Below, one piece after another: positions 8,811 to 16,716 of a stretch of 64,000 bases of DNA; position 1 is the stretch's first letter; each line of letters starts with the position of its first letter. A model generated the notes under the pieces. That model was not told where the DNA came from and searched no databases. It saw only the letters and a list, made by a program, of their open reading frames with translations. The stretch is from Fuerstiella sp. (GTDB lineage Bacteria; Planctomycetota; Planctomycetia; Planctomycetales; Planctomycetaceae). The stretch is from positions 1 to 64,000 of the forward strand of contig JAQWLN010000165.1 of assembly GCA_029247265.1 (NCBI GenBank). The letters are read 5' to 3'. A program made the translations under genes and the position numbers.

Positions 8811-9419
8811 GTGAGTCCTGCAAAATCGGATTCTGTACTGATGCCATTGACTGAAAAAGATCGCGAACTCATCAACAGTCTACTGTCGGGCACGCCCGGA
8901 TCGTGGAGTGCGTTCATTGATCGCTACTCGGGATTGATCGTCCAGGTCATTCGACATACGGCCCACGCCCACAGCCTGAAGTTGTCGGCGGAAGACGTCG
9001 ATGACCTGACAGCTGATGTCTTTGCCGCATTGCTGGAACGCAACATGGGCGCGATACGCGGGTTTCGAGGACGAAGTTCGTTCGCAACCTATCTCACCGT
9101 TGTGATTCGCCGTGTACTGCTTCGGAAATTAACTCAGAGACGATACCTCCAGGCGCTCGGGCACGTTCAGGCTCATCACTCCAGTATCGACGAGGCTTCA
9201 GAAACAGATGGCGTCCGTTGTGTTGACGCCAGGGACGAAGTCGATTCGTTAATGCGACGTCTTCCGGAATCATTTCGAACCGTATTGCGTCTGTTCTATC
9301 TGGACGGCAAAAGCTATCGTGAAATCAGCGCACGAGTAGGCAGGCCTATCAACTCGATTGGCCCCATGATAGCCCGTGCCCGCAACATGCTGAAAGATTC
9401 GTCGCGGCCCGCGTCGTAG
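8811..9419 (+). CDS. RNA polymerase sigma-70 family (ECF-like) factor
   Basis: The protein has a region-2-like part (SAFIDRYSGLIVQVIRHTA, then DLTADVFAALLERN and FRGRSSFATYLTVVIRRVL) and a region-4 helix-turn-helix (LPESFRTVLRLFYLDGKSYREI, then GRPINSIGPMIARARNML). It therefore probably directs RNA polymerase to a special promoter set. The 202 residues are normal for an ECF factor. The GTG at 8811 is the longest start; an ATG at 8841 (MPLTEKDREL) is also plausible. No anti-sigma gene is adjacent, which is common for planctomycete ECF factors. Confidence 0.9.
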   Translation: MSPAKSDSVLMPLTEKDRELINSLLSGTPGSWSAFIDRYSGLIVQVIRHTAHAHSLKLSAEDVDDLTADVFAALLERNMGAIRGFRGRSSFATYLTVVIRRVLLRKLTQRRYLQALGHVQAHHSSIDEASETDGVRCVDARDEVDSLMRRLPESFRTVLRLFYLDGKSYREISARVGRPINSIGPMIARARNMLKDSSRPAS

Positions 9420-9630
9420 CAGTCGAATTACACAGTGCGAGCATTAGGGGCTATGACTGTGCAGTCGAGGCGCGTCCAGCGACCACCGCTTTGGAGTTAT
9501 CGAGTTCAGAGATGCAGCCACCGGAACACTCACGATGCCGGGGTCGCTTTTCCCGGAGCGTTCTTTTGGTATCGTATAAATGAACGGAGGCTTCAACCTT
9601 TTCTCCATGGCATACAATTCGGGACATCGC

Positions 9631-10743
9631 ATGAGCCACGCTGAATCCAAGACGACCGATCTCAATCGAAGAGGCTTCCTGACAGCAGCTGCGGCACTAA
9701 CCGCGTCTGCTGCGGTTAGCGCCGGCGAGGACGACCAGTATGGCCCGAATGCTGCTCCCGTCCGCTACCCGGATCATCGAATCCTGACGATCGACGACCG
9801 TTTCAAGAAGCTGAAACTCGGGAACACTCCCGTTCAGCGACTGTATCACAGTAAGAACATGCTGTGGGCGGAAGGACCTGCATGGAACGGCGTCGGCAGG
9901 TATCTGGTGTGGAGCGACATTCCAAACAACGTGCAGCACCGCTGGCTTGAAGAAGACGGACACGTCAGTACCTTTCGCCACCCGTCCAACAACAGCAACG
10001 GCAATACGTTTGATTTTCGCGGACGTCAGATTTCGTTTGAACATCTGACGCGCAGCGTCGTCCGTTACGAATACGACGGCACTCGTACAGTGCTGGCCAA
10101 TTCGTTCAATGGCAAATCACTGAACGGGCCAAACGACGGAGTCGTTCACCCCAACGGAGACCTGTGGTTCAGCGATCCCGGCTACGGAGCTCTGATGGAC
10201 TACGAAGGTCGAAACGCCAACAACGGTTCGGTTCAGCCCTATCAAAAAGAAGCCATCTACCGCCTCGAAGCCAGCACAGGCAAGTTGTTCCAGGTGACGG
10301 ACGAGATTTTCAAACCCAACGGTGTTTGCTTCTCACCGGACTACACGAAGCTGTATGCGGCCGACACCGGAGCATCACACTACGACAACGCGAAGGAAGA
10401 AATTCGCGCATGGGACATCGTGGATGAGAAACGACTGGCCAACGGAAAACGATTCGCCTCGATGGATCTGGAGTTGAATGGTGAAACGGTCGCTGGCTTC
10501 GCCGACGGTATTCGCGCGGATACGGCGGGGAACATCTGGGCCAGCGCAGGCTGGGTCGGACAGGGTTACGACGGAGTTCACGTCTTCGGACATGAAGACG
10601 GTGCACGCATCGGGCAGGTCCTGCTGCCCGAAATCTGCAGCAACGTCTGTTTCGGCGGTAGCAAACGCAATCGACTGTTCATGACCGGAAGCCAGTCCCT
10701 GTATGCCATGTACACCAACATCAGTGGTGCTCATATCACTTAA
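9631..10743 (+). CDS. Tat-exported SMP-30/gluconolactonase-like protein
   Basis: The mature part matches the SMP-30/gluconolactonase beta-propeller family: AEGPAWNGVGRYLVWSDIP, then NGPNDGVVHPNGDLWFSDPG, KPNGVCFSPDYTKLYAADTG and FADGIRADTAGNIWAS. These hold the conserved acidic and Asn residues that bind the divalent metal. The N-terminus NRRGFLTAAAALTASAAVSA is a twin-Arg signal, so export is likely. The ATG at 9631 puts the RR pair close to the start; longer starts at 9580 and 9607 exist. The substrate is probably a sugar lactone, but this is not determined by sequence. It is convergent with csrA. Confidence 0.88.
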   Translation: MSHAESKTTDLNRRGFLTAAAALTASAAVSAGEDDQYGPNAAPVRYPDHRILTIDDRFKKLKLGNTPVQRLYHSKNMLWAEGPAWNGVGRYLVWSDIPNNVQHRWLEEDGHVSTFRHPSNNSNGNTFDFRGRQISFEHLTRSVVRYEYDGTRTVLANSFNGKSLNGPNDGVVHPNGDLWFSDPGYGALMDYEGRNANNGSVQPYQKEAIYRLEASTGKLFQVTDEIFKPNGVCFSPDYTKLYAADTGASHYDNAKEEIRAWDIVDEKRLANGKRFASMDLELNGETVAGFADGIRADTAGNIWASAGWVGQGYDGVHVFGHEDGARIGQVLLPEICSNVCFGGSKRNRLFMTGSQSLYAMYTNISGAHIT

Positions 10744-10770
10744 AGCACCGAACAGGTGGACTTCGCCTTT

Positions 10771-10995
10771 CTACACCAACTGCAACGTTGAGGCAAAAAC
10801 CGTGTCACTCGGCACGTTGTCCGAATTGAGTTCTACGTTTGCCGGATGGCGAGCATCAGGGCGGGTAATTTCAATGGCGCGGGGAGCGTCGATACCAAGC
10901 TGAACTCGGTTTGCACCGACACTCACGACCGTAATTGAAATATTGAACTCTGGTATCAATATCTTCTCTTGTAGTTTCCGTGACAGAACCAGCAT
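10771..10995 (-). CDS. csrA: Carbon storage regulator CsrA
   Basis: CsrA is a small RNA-binding protein that represses or stabilises target mRNAs by binding GGA motifs. The 74-residue protein begins MLVLSRKLQEKILI, continues with ITVVSVGANRVQLGIDAP and ends the core with the basic AIEITRPDA stretch, as in the family. The ATG at 10995 is preceded by AAAAAAGGAGGATTGAA, a very strong ribosome-binding site that itself contains two GGA triplets. That raises the possibility of autoregulation, as known for csrA elsewhere. It lies downstream of the metallopeptidase gene with about 140 bases between. Confidence 0.95.
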   Translation of the reverse strand: MLVLSRKLQEKILIPEFNISITVVSVGANRVQLGIDAPRAIEITRPDARHPANVELNSDNVPSDTVFASTLQLV

Positions 10996-11138
10996 TTCAA
11001 TCCTCCTTTTTTGCTGCGGCAACAGTTGCCGTTGACGGTAAACAGCAACTCGATGAATGAATGATCGCCGGAAAAACATGCTGCTCCGATCGCCCCGCAA
11101 CAGACGTAGCCAGCTTGGCAGAAGCGGGCTGTCTGACA

Positions 11139-11882
11139 TCAGGCAAACAGATGAAGCTGACCAACGAAGGCGTCGCGACCGGGGTAAATTTCTTTCGTGC
11201 CTTCTGGAATGTAGATAATGTCCAGGCGATGAAGTCGTACGACAAGATTCGAAATCGTCACCTGAGCAGCGTCGGCCAGATCGTACAGGTGTGACCAGTT
11301 GGTAACGTCGATGTTACGGACCGCTTCTCTCATGAGCCATGTCGGCATCAGCAGTGATGACTGATAGCGATCAACAGCACTTTTGACTTCAGGAGAATCC
11401 TGTCCCGCCGTCAGCTCACGGTAGAGTTCGAAATATCGGTCGTCATAAACGGCGCGATTCAGAACCTCTACCAGCACATTTCGATCGGCGGCCTGTCGCC
11501 GGACGACATTGTCCTGCATTTCGAATCCCGGCAGCAGCGGATGATGCAGACTGGTGCGATCGATGTCGATATCCCAGTGTCCGGCTTCATGTCCAATCGT
11601 GCTGCGTTCCAGACCGGGTTTGGCCTGAAACAGATCCATATGTCCGCTGTTCAGGACGATTCGTCGCTGCTCAGGAACCAGCCCGGCCAGAATCTGTTCG
11701 CCTTCGCGTTCCTCGATATCAACCCAGTCAAAGTCGAGCGCCAGAATCTGTTCCACGATATTTTCGACGGGAACCGGCAACAGAACGGGCGTCCCGACAA
11801 GTTGTTCATATTGCCGAATGCGCATTTCTGTAATCTCGTCGATTACAGACGTCTGCATGTTTTTCAGATCAAAACGACGCAT
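11139..11882 (-). CDS. ImmA/IrrE family metallopeptidase-like protein
   Basis: The 247-residue protein has a metallopeptidase motif IGHEAGHWDIDID (HExxH), with the preceding RRIVLNSG and a following helical domain, as in the ImmA/IrrE (COG2856) family. Family members often cleave or inactivate a partner XRE repressor. GGAGG lies eight bases before the ATG at 11882. The XRE gene directly upstream on the same strand fits such a pair. The C-terminal part contains a winged-helix-like stretch (DLADAAQVTISNLVVRLHRL) that could bind DNA. Activity on the XRE protein is inference. Confidence 0.85.
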   Translation of the reverse strand: MRRFDLKNMQTSVIDEITEMRIRQYEQLVGTPVLLPVPVENIVEQILALDFDWVDIEEREGEQILAGLVPEQRRIVLNSGHMDLFQAKPGLERSTIGHEAGHWDIDIDRTSLHHPLLPGFEMQDNVVRRQAADRNVLVEVLNRAVYDDRYFELYRELTAGQDSPEVKSAVDRYQSSLLMPTWLMREAVRNIDVTNWSHLYDLADAAQVTISNLVVRLHRLDIIYIPEGTKEIYPGRDAFVGQLHLFA

Positions 11883-12029
11883 GTCGATGGTCCTCCGAGA
11901 CCGTTAAGTCAGCACCTGTCCGTGGGCTGCGTTTCATGCAGTGCATGGCTGCTGTCTACATTCAACACAATTCAGGGCGCCACGCCACCATGTAGTCGAT
12001 GCGTCCCGGATCACCAGCCTTGCCGCGGG

Positions 12030-12395
12030 TCACTTTGCCTTCCGTCTGCGAGACGGCTTCGTGGCTGGAGCTGTATTCAGTCCCTCCAGCATTTCTTCCA
12101 GAGCACTGTCTGACAGTTTGAGTATGCGACGAAATATCCCGGGTTTTTCCAGAATACGTTCCCGAAAGGAATCGGGGATCCGACGGGCCAGCAGCAACAG
12201 CTCATCCGCATCAGCTCGCAGAGCCTTTGCGATTTTCTGCAGCGTCTCTTCGCGAGGCGTCTGCTCCGCATCCAGCCGGTCGTTTTCAACGCGGCTCAAA
12301 TACGTAAAGTTAATACCGACGCGCTCGGCCAATTCACGCTGAGTGAGGTTCCGCTGTTTGCGGATCTCCCGGATCCGTTGTCCCACAGTCGTCAT
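12030..12395 (-). CDS. XRE-family transcriptional regulator
   Basis: The 121-residue protein starts MTTVGQRIREIRKQRNLTQR, followed by ELAERVGINFTYLSRVENDR, a lambda-repressor-like helix-turn-helix. A leucine-rich helical tail (RADADELLLLARRI) may dimerise. GGGAG lies just upstream of the ATG at 12395; the longer frame to 12461 lacks good features. It is followed after about 150 bases by an ImmA/IrrE-like peptidase gene, an arrangement used by regulator/protease pairs in mobile elements and stress systems. No integrase or phage gene lies nearby. Confidence 0.92.
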   Translation of the reverse strand: MTTVGQRIREIRKQRNLTQRELAERVGINFTYLSRVENDRLDAEQTPREETLQKIAKALRADADELLLLARRIPDSFRERILEKPGIFRRILKLSDSALEEMLEGLNTAPATKPSRRRKAK

Positions 12396-12605
12396 CGTCT
12401 GCTCCCGGCTTGAATTGAAAAGACTCCAACGGTGACAGGCTGAAGCATACAAAATTGTCATTTACTGTCAACAGCAACTCAGACGTTTGGCCCTGCAGTT
12501 TCAAAGCTGCGTTCAGGCCACGAGCTTCTTCAGGATCTGTTGTGCCAGGACACGCATGAACACTGTTGCGTCTGAGCATTGTGAGCCATTGTCGAGCGGC
12601 GACAT

Positions 12606-13100
12606 CTATGGCACCAGGATATGCTTGCCGTTTTCAAACTGCCGATGACAGGCGTTGCAGTTGTTTAACATCGATTTGTACGCTGCTGTTGCTTTCGCAA
12701 AGTCCTTCCCTCGAGCCGCTCGGTAAAGTGCTGCACCGTCGATGCGGGAAGCCGTCGCGTGTCGTGCCCAGTCGGCGGCACCTTTTTCTGGCAGTCGGGC
12801 AAACAGCAGGTTGCAGCTTTCGGCCAGAATCAATGAGTCCGACTTAACAGCCTTCCAGCCCTTGTTGTCAGTTGGCGCGGCAGCCATCGAAACTTTCAGA
12901 CGGCGGTACGTAGGTTGAAACACGTATTCCATAAACTCATGCATGCTGTCTTCAACGACTTTTGGACCGTCGGCAGCATTGGGGGCGACAGGAGCAGCGT
13001 CCACGACGTAGCCGGCATGGACGCCGGAAAAGACGCCGGTCAACCAGACCGCCGCAGCCAGAAATGCGGAGAGGATGAGCACGGAAGAGGATGTCTTCAT
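12606..13100 (-). CDS. Exported cytochrome c'-like haem protein
   Basis: The 164-residue protein has an N-terminal hydrophobic segment (SSVLILSAFLAAAVWLTGVF), a helical middle part and a C-terminal CNACHRQF, the CxxCH haem-attachment motif placed close to the end. This layout is like cytochrome c' family proteins (four-helix haem proteins), and a periplasmic location is likely. The ATG at 13100 is chosen; the GTG at 13118 would add six residues. The start sits close to the purM stop (13125), so the two genes are probably co-transcribed. The biological partner is unknown. Confidence 0.72.
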   Translation of the reverse strand: MKTSSSVLILSAFLAAAVWLTGVFSGVHAGYVVDAAPVAPNAADGPKVVEDSMHEFMEYVFQPTYRRLKVSMAAAPTDNKGWKAVKSDSLILAESCNLLFARLPEKGAADWARHATASRIDGAALYRAARGKDFAKATAAYKSMLNNCNACHRQFENGKHILVP

Positions 13101-13124
13101 GTTGGTATTAGCTTTCACTGAGGG

Positions 13125-14186
13125 TCAGACGAGTGTGGCCTGGCTGGTGTTTTCGGAGGTGTTCGTGTCCACGACATCGCCCAGAATAACAGCCGGATAC
13201 TGGTCGGAAGAACAAGCGGCGCGGGTTTCATCTGCAAATTCAGAGGGTACAACGACAACCAGCCCGATACCCATATTGAAAACGCGAAACATTTCTTCAG
13301 CCGCAATATTCCCCAGTGACTGAAGCCAGGAAAACATTGGCGAAGGAGTCCACGAGGCCTGTTGAATACGAGCGTGAACTCCGGCGGGCAGAATTCGTTC
13401 CAGGTTTTCGCACAGACCGCCACCAGTAATGTGAGCAATGCCGTGGACAGCATCGTTGCCGACCCGTTCCTGCACGTTGTTCACAATGTCCGCGTAGATT
13501 CGAGTCGGCGTCATTAATGCCTCACCGACGCTGATCGAAAGCTCATCAATAGTGTCGTCGATTGAAAGTCCGGCGTGTTCAAAGACAGCTTTTCGAATCA
13601 GGCTGTATCCATTGCTGTGAAACCCGGATGACGGCACACCAATCAGGACGTCGCCAGCAGCGATTCGCTCTTTGCCACTGATCAACTCAGATCGGTCAGC
13701 AGCAGCGACACAGAATCCCGCCATGTCGAAATCGCCGTCAGCGTAGAGATCAGGCATGATGGCAGTCTCGCCGCCGAGCAGCGCTGCCCCGGACTGCACA
13801 CAACCATCACTGACACCTGTGACCAGTTGTTCCAGCAACACCGGATTATCTTTGCCCATGGCGATGTAGTCCAGAAACAGCAGCGGCGTGGCCCCAAGAC
13901 ACAGGCAGTCATTAACGCACATAGCCACGAGGTCGATACCAATGGAATCAAACTGCTGCATCATAATGGCCAGTTTGATCTTTGTGCCGACGCCGTCGGT
14001 ACCGGAAACCAGCACGGGATCCGTCCATTGCCGTTGGGCAGACAGCCGAAACAGGCCGGCAAATCCTCCGGGGAGTTCCATCACTCCCGGAGTGTGAGTC
14101 TTCTGCATCAGGCCCGGCAGTTTCTGCATGGCCTTTTCATACAGATCGAGGTCGACTCCGGCAGATTGATAGCTGAGTTCAGTCAT
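13125..14186 (-). CDS. purM: Phosphoribosylformylglycinamidine cyclo-ligase
   Basis: PurM (AIR synthetase) makes aminoimidazole ribotide in purine synthesis, using ATP. The 353-residue protein shows the family's VSGTDGVGTKIKLA, then DLVAMCVNDCLCLGATPLLF-like DYIAMG, GGETAIMPDLY, GVPSSGFHSNGYSLIRKA and HITGGGLCENLERILP. It is normal length and the ATG at 14186 is the natural start. The cytochrome-like gene begins 25 bases after its stop, on the same strand. No other pur gene is adjacent. Confidence 0.96.
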   Translation of the reverse strand: MTELSYQSAGVDLDLYEKAMQKLPGLMQKTHTPGVMELPGGFAGLFRLSAQRQWTDPVLVSGTDGVGTKIKLAIMMQQFDSIGIDLVAMCVNDCLCLGATPLLFLDYIAMGKDNPVLLEQLVTGVSDGCVQSGAALLGGETAIMPDLYADGDFDMAGFCVAAADRSELISGKERIAAGDVLIGVPSSGFHSNGYSLIRKAVFEHAGLSIDDTIDELSISVGEALMTPTRIYADIVNNVQERVGNDAVHGIAHITGGGLCENLERILPAGVHARIQQASWTPSPMFSWLQSLGNIAAEEMFRVFNMGIGLVVVVPSEFADETRAACSSDQYPAVILGDVVDTNTSENTSQATLV

Positions 14187-14602
14187 AATTCACTCGAAGA
14201 GCAACGCTTGTTGTTGGAAAACTGTGATTTGTGAGTCAGTTTGGGGACAAAACCCTTTCGTCTTCAACTTCAGTTTCGAAAGGCAGTCTGTTTGAGAACG
14301 AGGCACAACATCCGGAGTCTCTCATGTCAGAAAACCCTGGCCGCTGTTGTCGGTGACGGGCGGGAGATTACTGTTCCTGAAGACGGCGTGATCTCAGACC
14401 ATTTCGACCGTTGAAATGCTGCTCAACTGCCGATAAGAACGATTGTAGCTTCACACGACAGAATCACAGGTTTTACGAGCGGTAATCTGGCGGAATAAAC
14501 AAGGAACGGCTGGCACAACGAAACCTCCCGTTTATCTACAAACTTCATTGACGGCCGTCCAAATCGCACACCTTCGCTCTCGGTAAATCGGAAAGACGCA
14601 CG
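14187..14602. other. Spacer between divergent purM and ExeA-like genes
   Basis: The 416 bases hold no supported gene or repeat. They should contain both promoters, but I cannot point to clear -35/-10 boxes. Confidence 0.4.
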
Positions 14603-15355
14603 ATGTTTGGCCAAGCGATCGAAAAATCCTGGTTCTTCTCAAGTTCTGTCCATACCGAGGCGGTCAGCCGGCTGCTGTTTGTAGCGGAACAAGGTGAGGC
14701 GTTCGTTTTTCTGCAGGGTGAACATGGCTTTGGCAAGAGTACGCTGTTGAAACAGGTGCAGGCCGAATGTTCCCGATATGGCCACTCAACAGTACTGATT
14801 AATCTGGCCGCACTGGATCAGACCGCCTTTCTGTGGCATCTATGCGGCGGTCTGTCGATTGTTCCTCGGGCTGAGCAATCTCAGACTCAGCTGATGACGG
14901 CAGTTCGCGACGAACTGGTGGGCCGATCCCTGTGCAACCATCAAACAGTGATTCTGTTGGATGATTTCACTCGCACGGCAGAGGATGTGGCCCCGATTAT
15001 CGATTTCCTGTCGTCCATTAATCAGCAAACGGACGGTGCTGTTTCCGTCATCGCTGCGGCCGAATCAGTGACCTCACCCGAACTGCAGCGGCTCTCAGCA
15101 TTAAAGGTGCACCTGCGACGGTTGACGGACGCCGACTCGCACGCGTTTGCTCTGGAATTTCTTGGTTTTCTGGCAGTGCCAGAGGATGCTGTGGCCAACG
15201 ACGCCGTGGACGCGATCATCGCCAGATCAGAAGGTTCTGCGGCTCACCTGACTCGTTTGTGTCGCCTGGTCAGCGTTGCCGTGGAAGCCACCCCTGACCT
15301 TGTCATTGATGCAAACGTACTGACCATACTCACCGAAGAAACGCTGGTCGGCTGA
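14603..15355 (+). CDS. ExeA-like AAA ATPase
   Basis: The 250-residue protein has a Walker A GEHGFGKSTLLKQV (residues about 40-50) and Walker B VILLDDF, within the architecture of the ExeA/GspA and MshM-type AAA ATPases. In other bacteria these ATPases help assemble secretion or pilus complexes across peptidoglycan. Here no peptidoglycan-binding domain or membrane segment is attached and no GspB-like partner is adjacent, so it stands alone. The ending region resembles the family's lid domain (IIARSEGSAAHLTRLCRLVS). Its exact process is unknown. Confidence 0.8.
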   Translation: MFGQAIEKSWFFSSSVHTEAVSRLLFVAEQGEAFVFLQGEHGFGKSTLLKQVQAECSRYGHSTVLINLAALDQTAFLWHLCGGLSIVPRAEQSQTQLMTAVRDELVGRSLCNHQTVILLDDFTRTAEDVAPIIDFLSSINQQTDGAVSVIAAAESVTSPELQRLSALKVHLRRLTDADSHAFALEFLGFLAVPEDAVANDAVDAIIARSEGSAAHLTRLCRLVSVAVEATPDLVIDANVLTILTEETLVG

Positions 15356-15375
15356 CCCGTCCCTGGGCATGCGCA

Positions 15376-15666
15376 TCAAACCTCATTATCCGCAGGGTAA
15401 TCTTTGTCCAGGTGTGATTGCAGCTGCTCTTTGACGTGTTGTGGCAGATGTGCAAAGCCTTCGTGGTCCTCAAACCACTGGCCATCGGCCAACATCACAG
15501 TCACGGCTTCGGCTTCGTCGATGATATCGGGTTCGGCAAGGCGATGGTAAATCCACCCGCCTTTCTGGGTGTACCACAGTCGATCATTGATTCGCACGGC
15601 ATTGGTTGTCTCAAACCAGCGACCATCTTTGATTCGCAGACGCATTCTGAGAAATCCCCATTCCAT
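15376..15666 (-). CDS. Hypothetical small protein
   Basis: The 96-residue protein is acidic and aromatic-rich (DGRWFETTNAVRINDRLWYT, DGQWFEDHEGFAHLP). It carries two related DGxWFE segments that could be a small duplicated fold. I recognise no family. It starts four bases after the stop of the upstream CNNM gene, so it is probably in the same operon and translated with it. An internal ATG at 15645 is an alternative start. A role linked to the membrane proteins is only a contextual guess. Confidence 0.6.
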   Translation of the reverse strand: MEWGFLRMRLRIKDGRWFETTNAVRINDRLWYTQKGGWIYHRLAEPDIIDEAEAVTVMLADGQWFEDHEGFAHLPQHVKEQLQSHLDKDYPADNEV

Positions 15667-15669
15667 CTG

Positions 15670-16716
15670 TCATTGGTGCCGTGAATCCGACTGGGATCCG
15701 GGCGACAGCAGTGTTTCCAGTTCTGGTGACGCCGGCCGAATTACCCGGAACAACTCGGAAACGAGAGTCTGACGGCGCATGATGCCGACGACATCGCCAT
15801 TTTCCGTGATCGCAGCAAACGGCGAGTAATCAGTGAACAGTGCCGCCAGAACTTCCAGCCGCGGCGTTTTCGCGTCGAAGCTCGGCAGACTCTGTTTTAC
15901 CAGTCTCGGAGCAAGCTCAGAAGTCAGCATGTCCGCAATTCGCACAAAGGAAGACCATTGATATGGGCGACCGTCCGGGCGCATGAGTACATGAGACGAG
16001 TCAGCGTCTGACGCCACGGCTACAGCGTCATCAATTGACGCGGTTTCAGTAATGCCCTGAATCGCCGCAGCTGGAATCATCGATAATCCAACGGGCTGAT
16101 TGGCCACCTGCATGAGGTTTTCTGCCAGATTCCGCTGTAGTTCCGTTAATAGTCCCTCACGCTGCCCCGCCTCCAGAACGCCATACAGACGCGTTCGCCC
16201 GAAGACGACTTCCATCGGACGTTTGTCAGACTGACCGAAGTGCGATACGAACCGAGAAACGCGAATCAAAGGATAACTGATGGGCAGAAACAGGTAGTAA
16301 CAGATATTGAATCCCAATGATCCGGATCGCAGCAGCGACATGGGAGATCGGTAGTACAGACTTTTAGGAATCAGTTCCCCAAAAATAAAGATGACCGGCA
16401 TCAGCAGCAATGTGGCAATGATCTCAGAGCCACCACCACCTTCCTGCCACACGGCCTGGACCATCAGCCCGATCGCCAGCGTCGTCAGGTAGTTGGCCAC
16501 GTTGTTGCCAACAAGCGTTGTCGCGACAAAACGTTCGGGGTGAGCGACAAAGTAGAACAGACGTCCAGCCACCGTATCGCCGCGCTGCTTTTGCAGAGTC
16601 AGCTGCAGCGTACTGACACGGTAAAATCCGGTTTCTGATCCGCTGAAGAAGGCGGACAGCTTGAGCCCCACCAGGAACAACAGTACAGCACAAAACAGAA
16701 GCATGGAAATATTCAC
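15670..16716 (-). CDS. CNNM/CBS domain membrane protein (hemolysin-like)
   Basis: The 348-residue protein has an N-terminal DUF21 (CNNM) membrane domain with the FSGSETGFYRVS signature, then a FGELIPKSLYYR stretch, and a CBS-pair-like C-terminal half. The family includes magnesium/cobalt efflux and hemolysin-like proteins, so ion transport is the likely function. The GTG at 16716 overlaps the stop of the next gene upstream by four bases (GTGA), implying coupling. It is shorter than its neighbour and lacks a clear C-terminal CorC-like domain. It appears to be a diverged paralogue of the 433-residue protein. Confidence 0.83.
   Translation of the reverse strand: MNISMLLFCAVLLFLVGLKLSAFFSGSETGFYRVSTLQLTLQKQRGDTVAGRLFYFVAHPERFVATTLVGNNVANYLTTLAIGLMVQAVWQEGGGGSEIIATLLLMPVIFIFGELIPKSLYYRSPMSLLRSGSLGFNICYYLFLPISYPLIRVSRFVSHFGQSDKRPMEVVFGRTRLYGVLEAGQREGLLTELQRNLAENLMQVANQPVGLSMIPAAAIQGITETASIDDAVAVASDADSSHVLMRPDGRPYQWSSFVRIADMLTSELAPRLVKQSLPSFDAKTPRLEVLAALFTDYSPFAAITENGDVVGIMRRQTLVSELFRVIRPASPELETLLSPGSQSDSRHQ

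Noticed and set aside
10771-12395. Prophage or integrative element carrying XRE/ImmA genes
   Set aside because: Neighbouring genes are housekeeping (purM, csrA), and no integrase or phage structural gene is seen.
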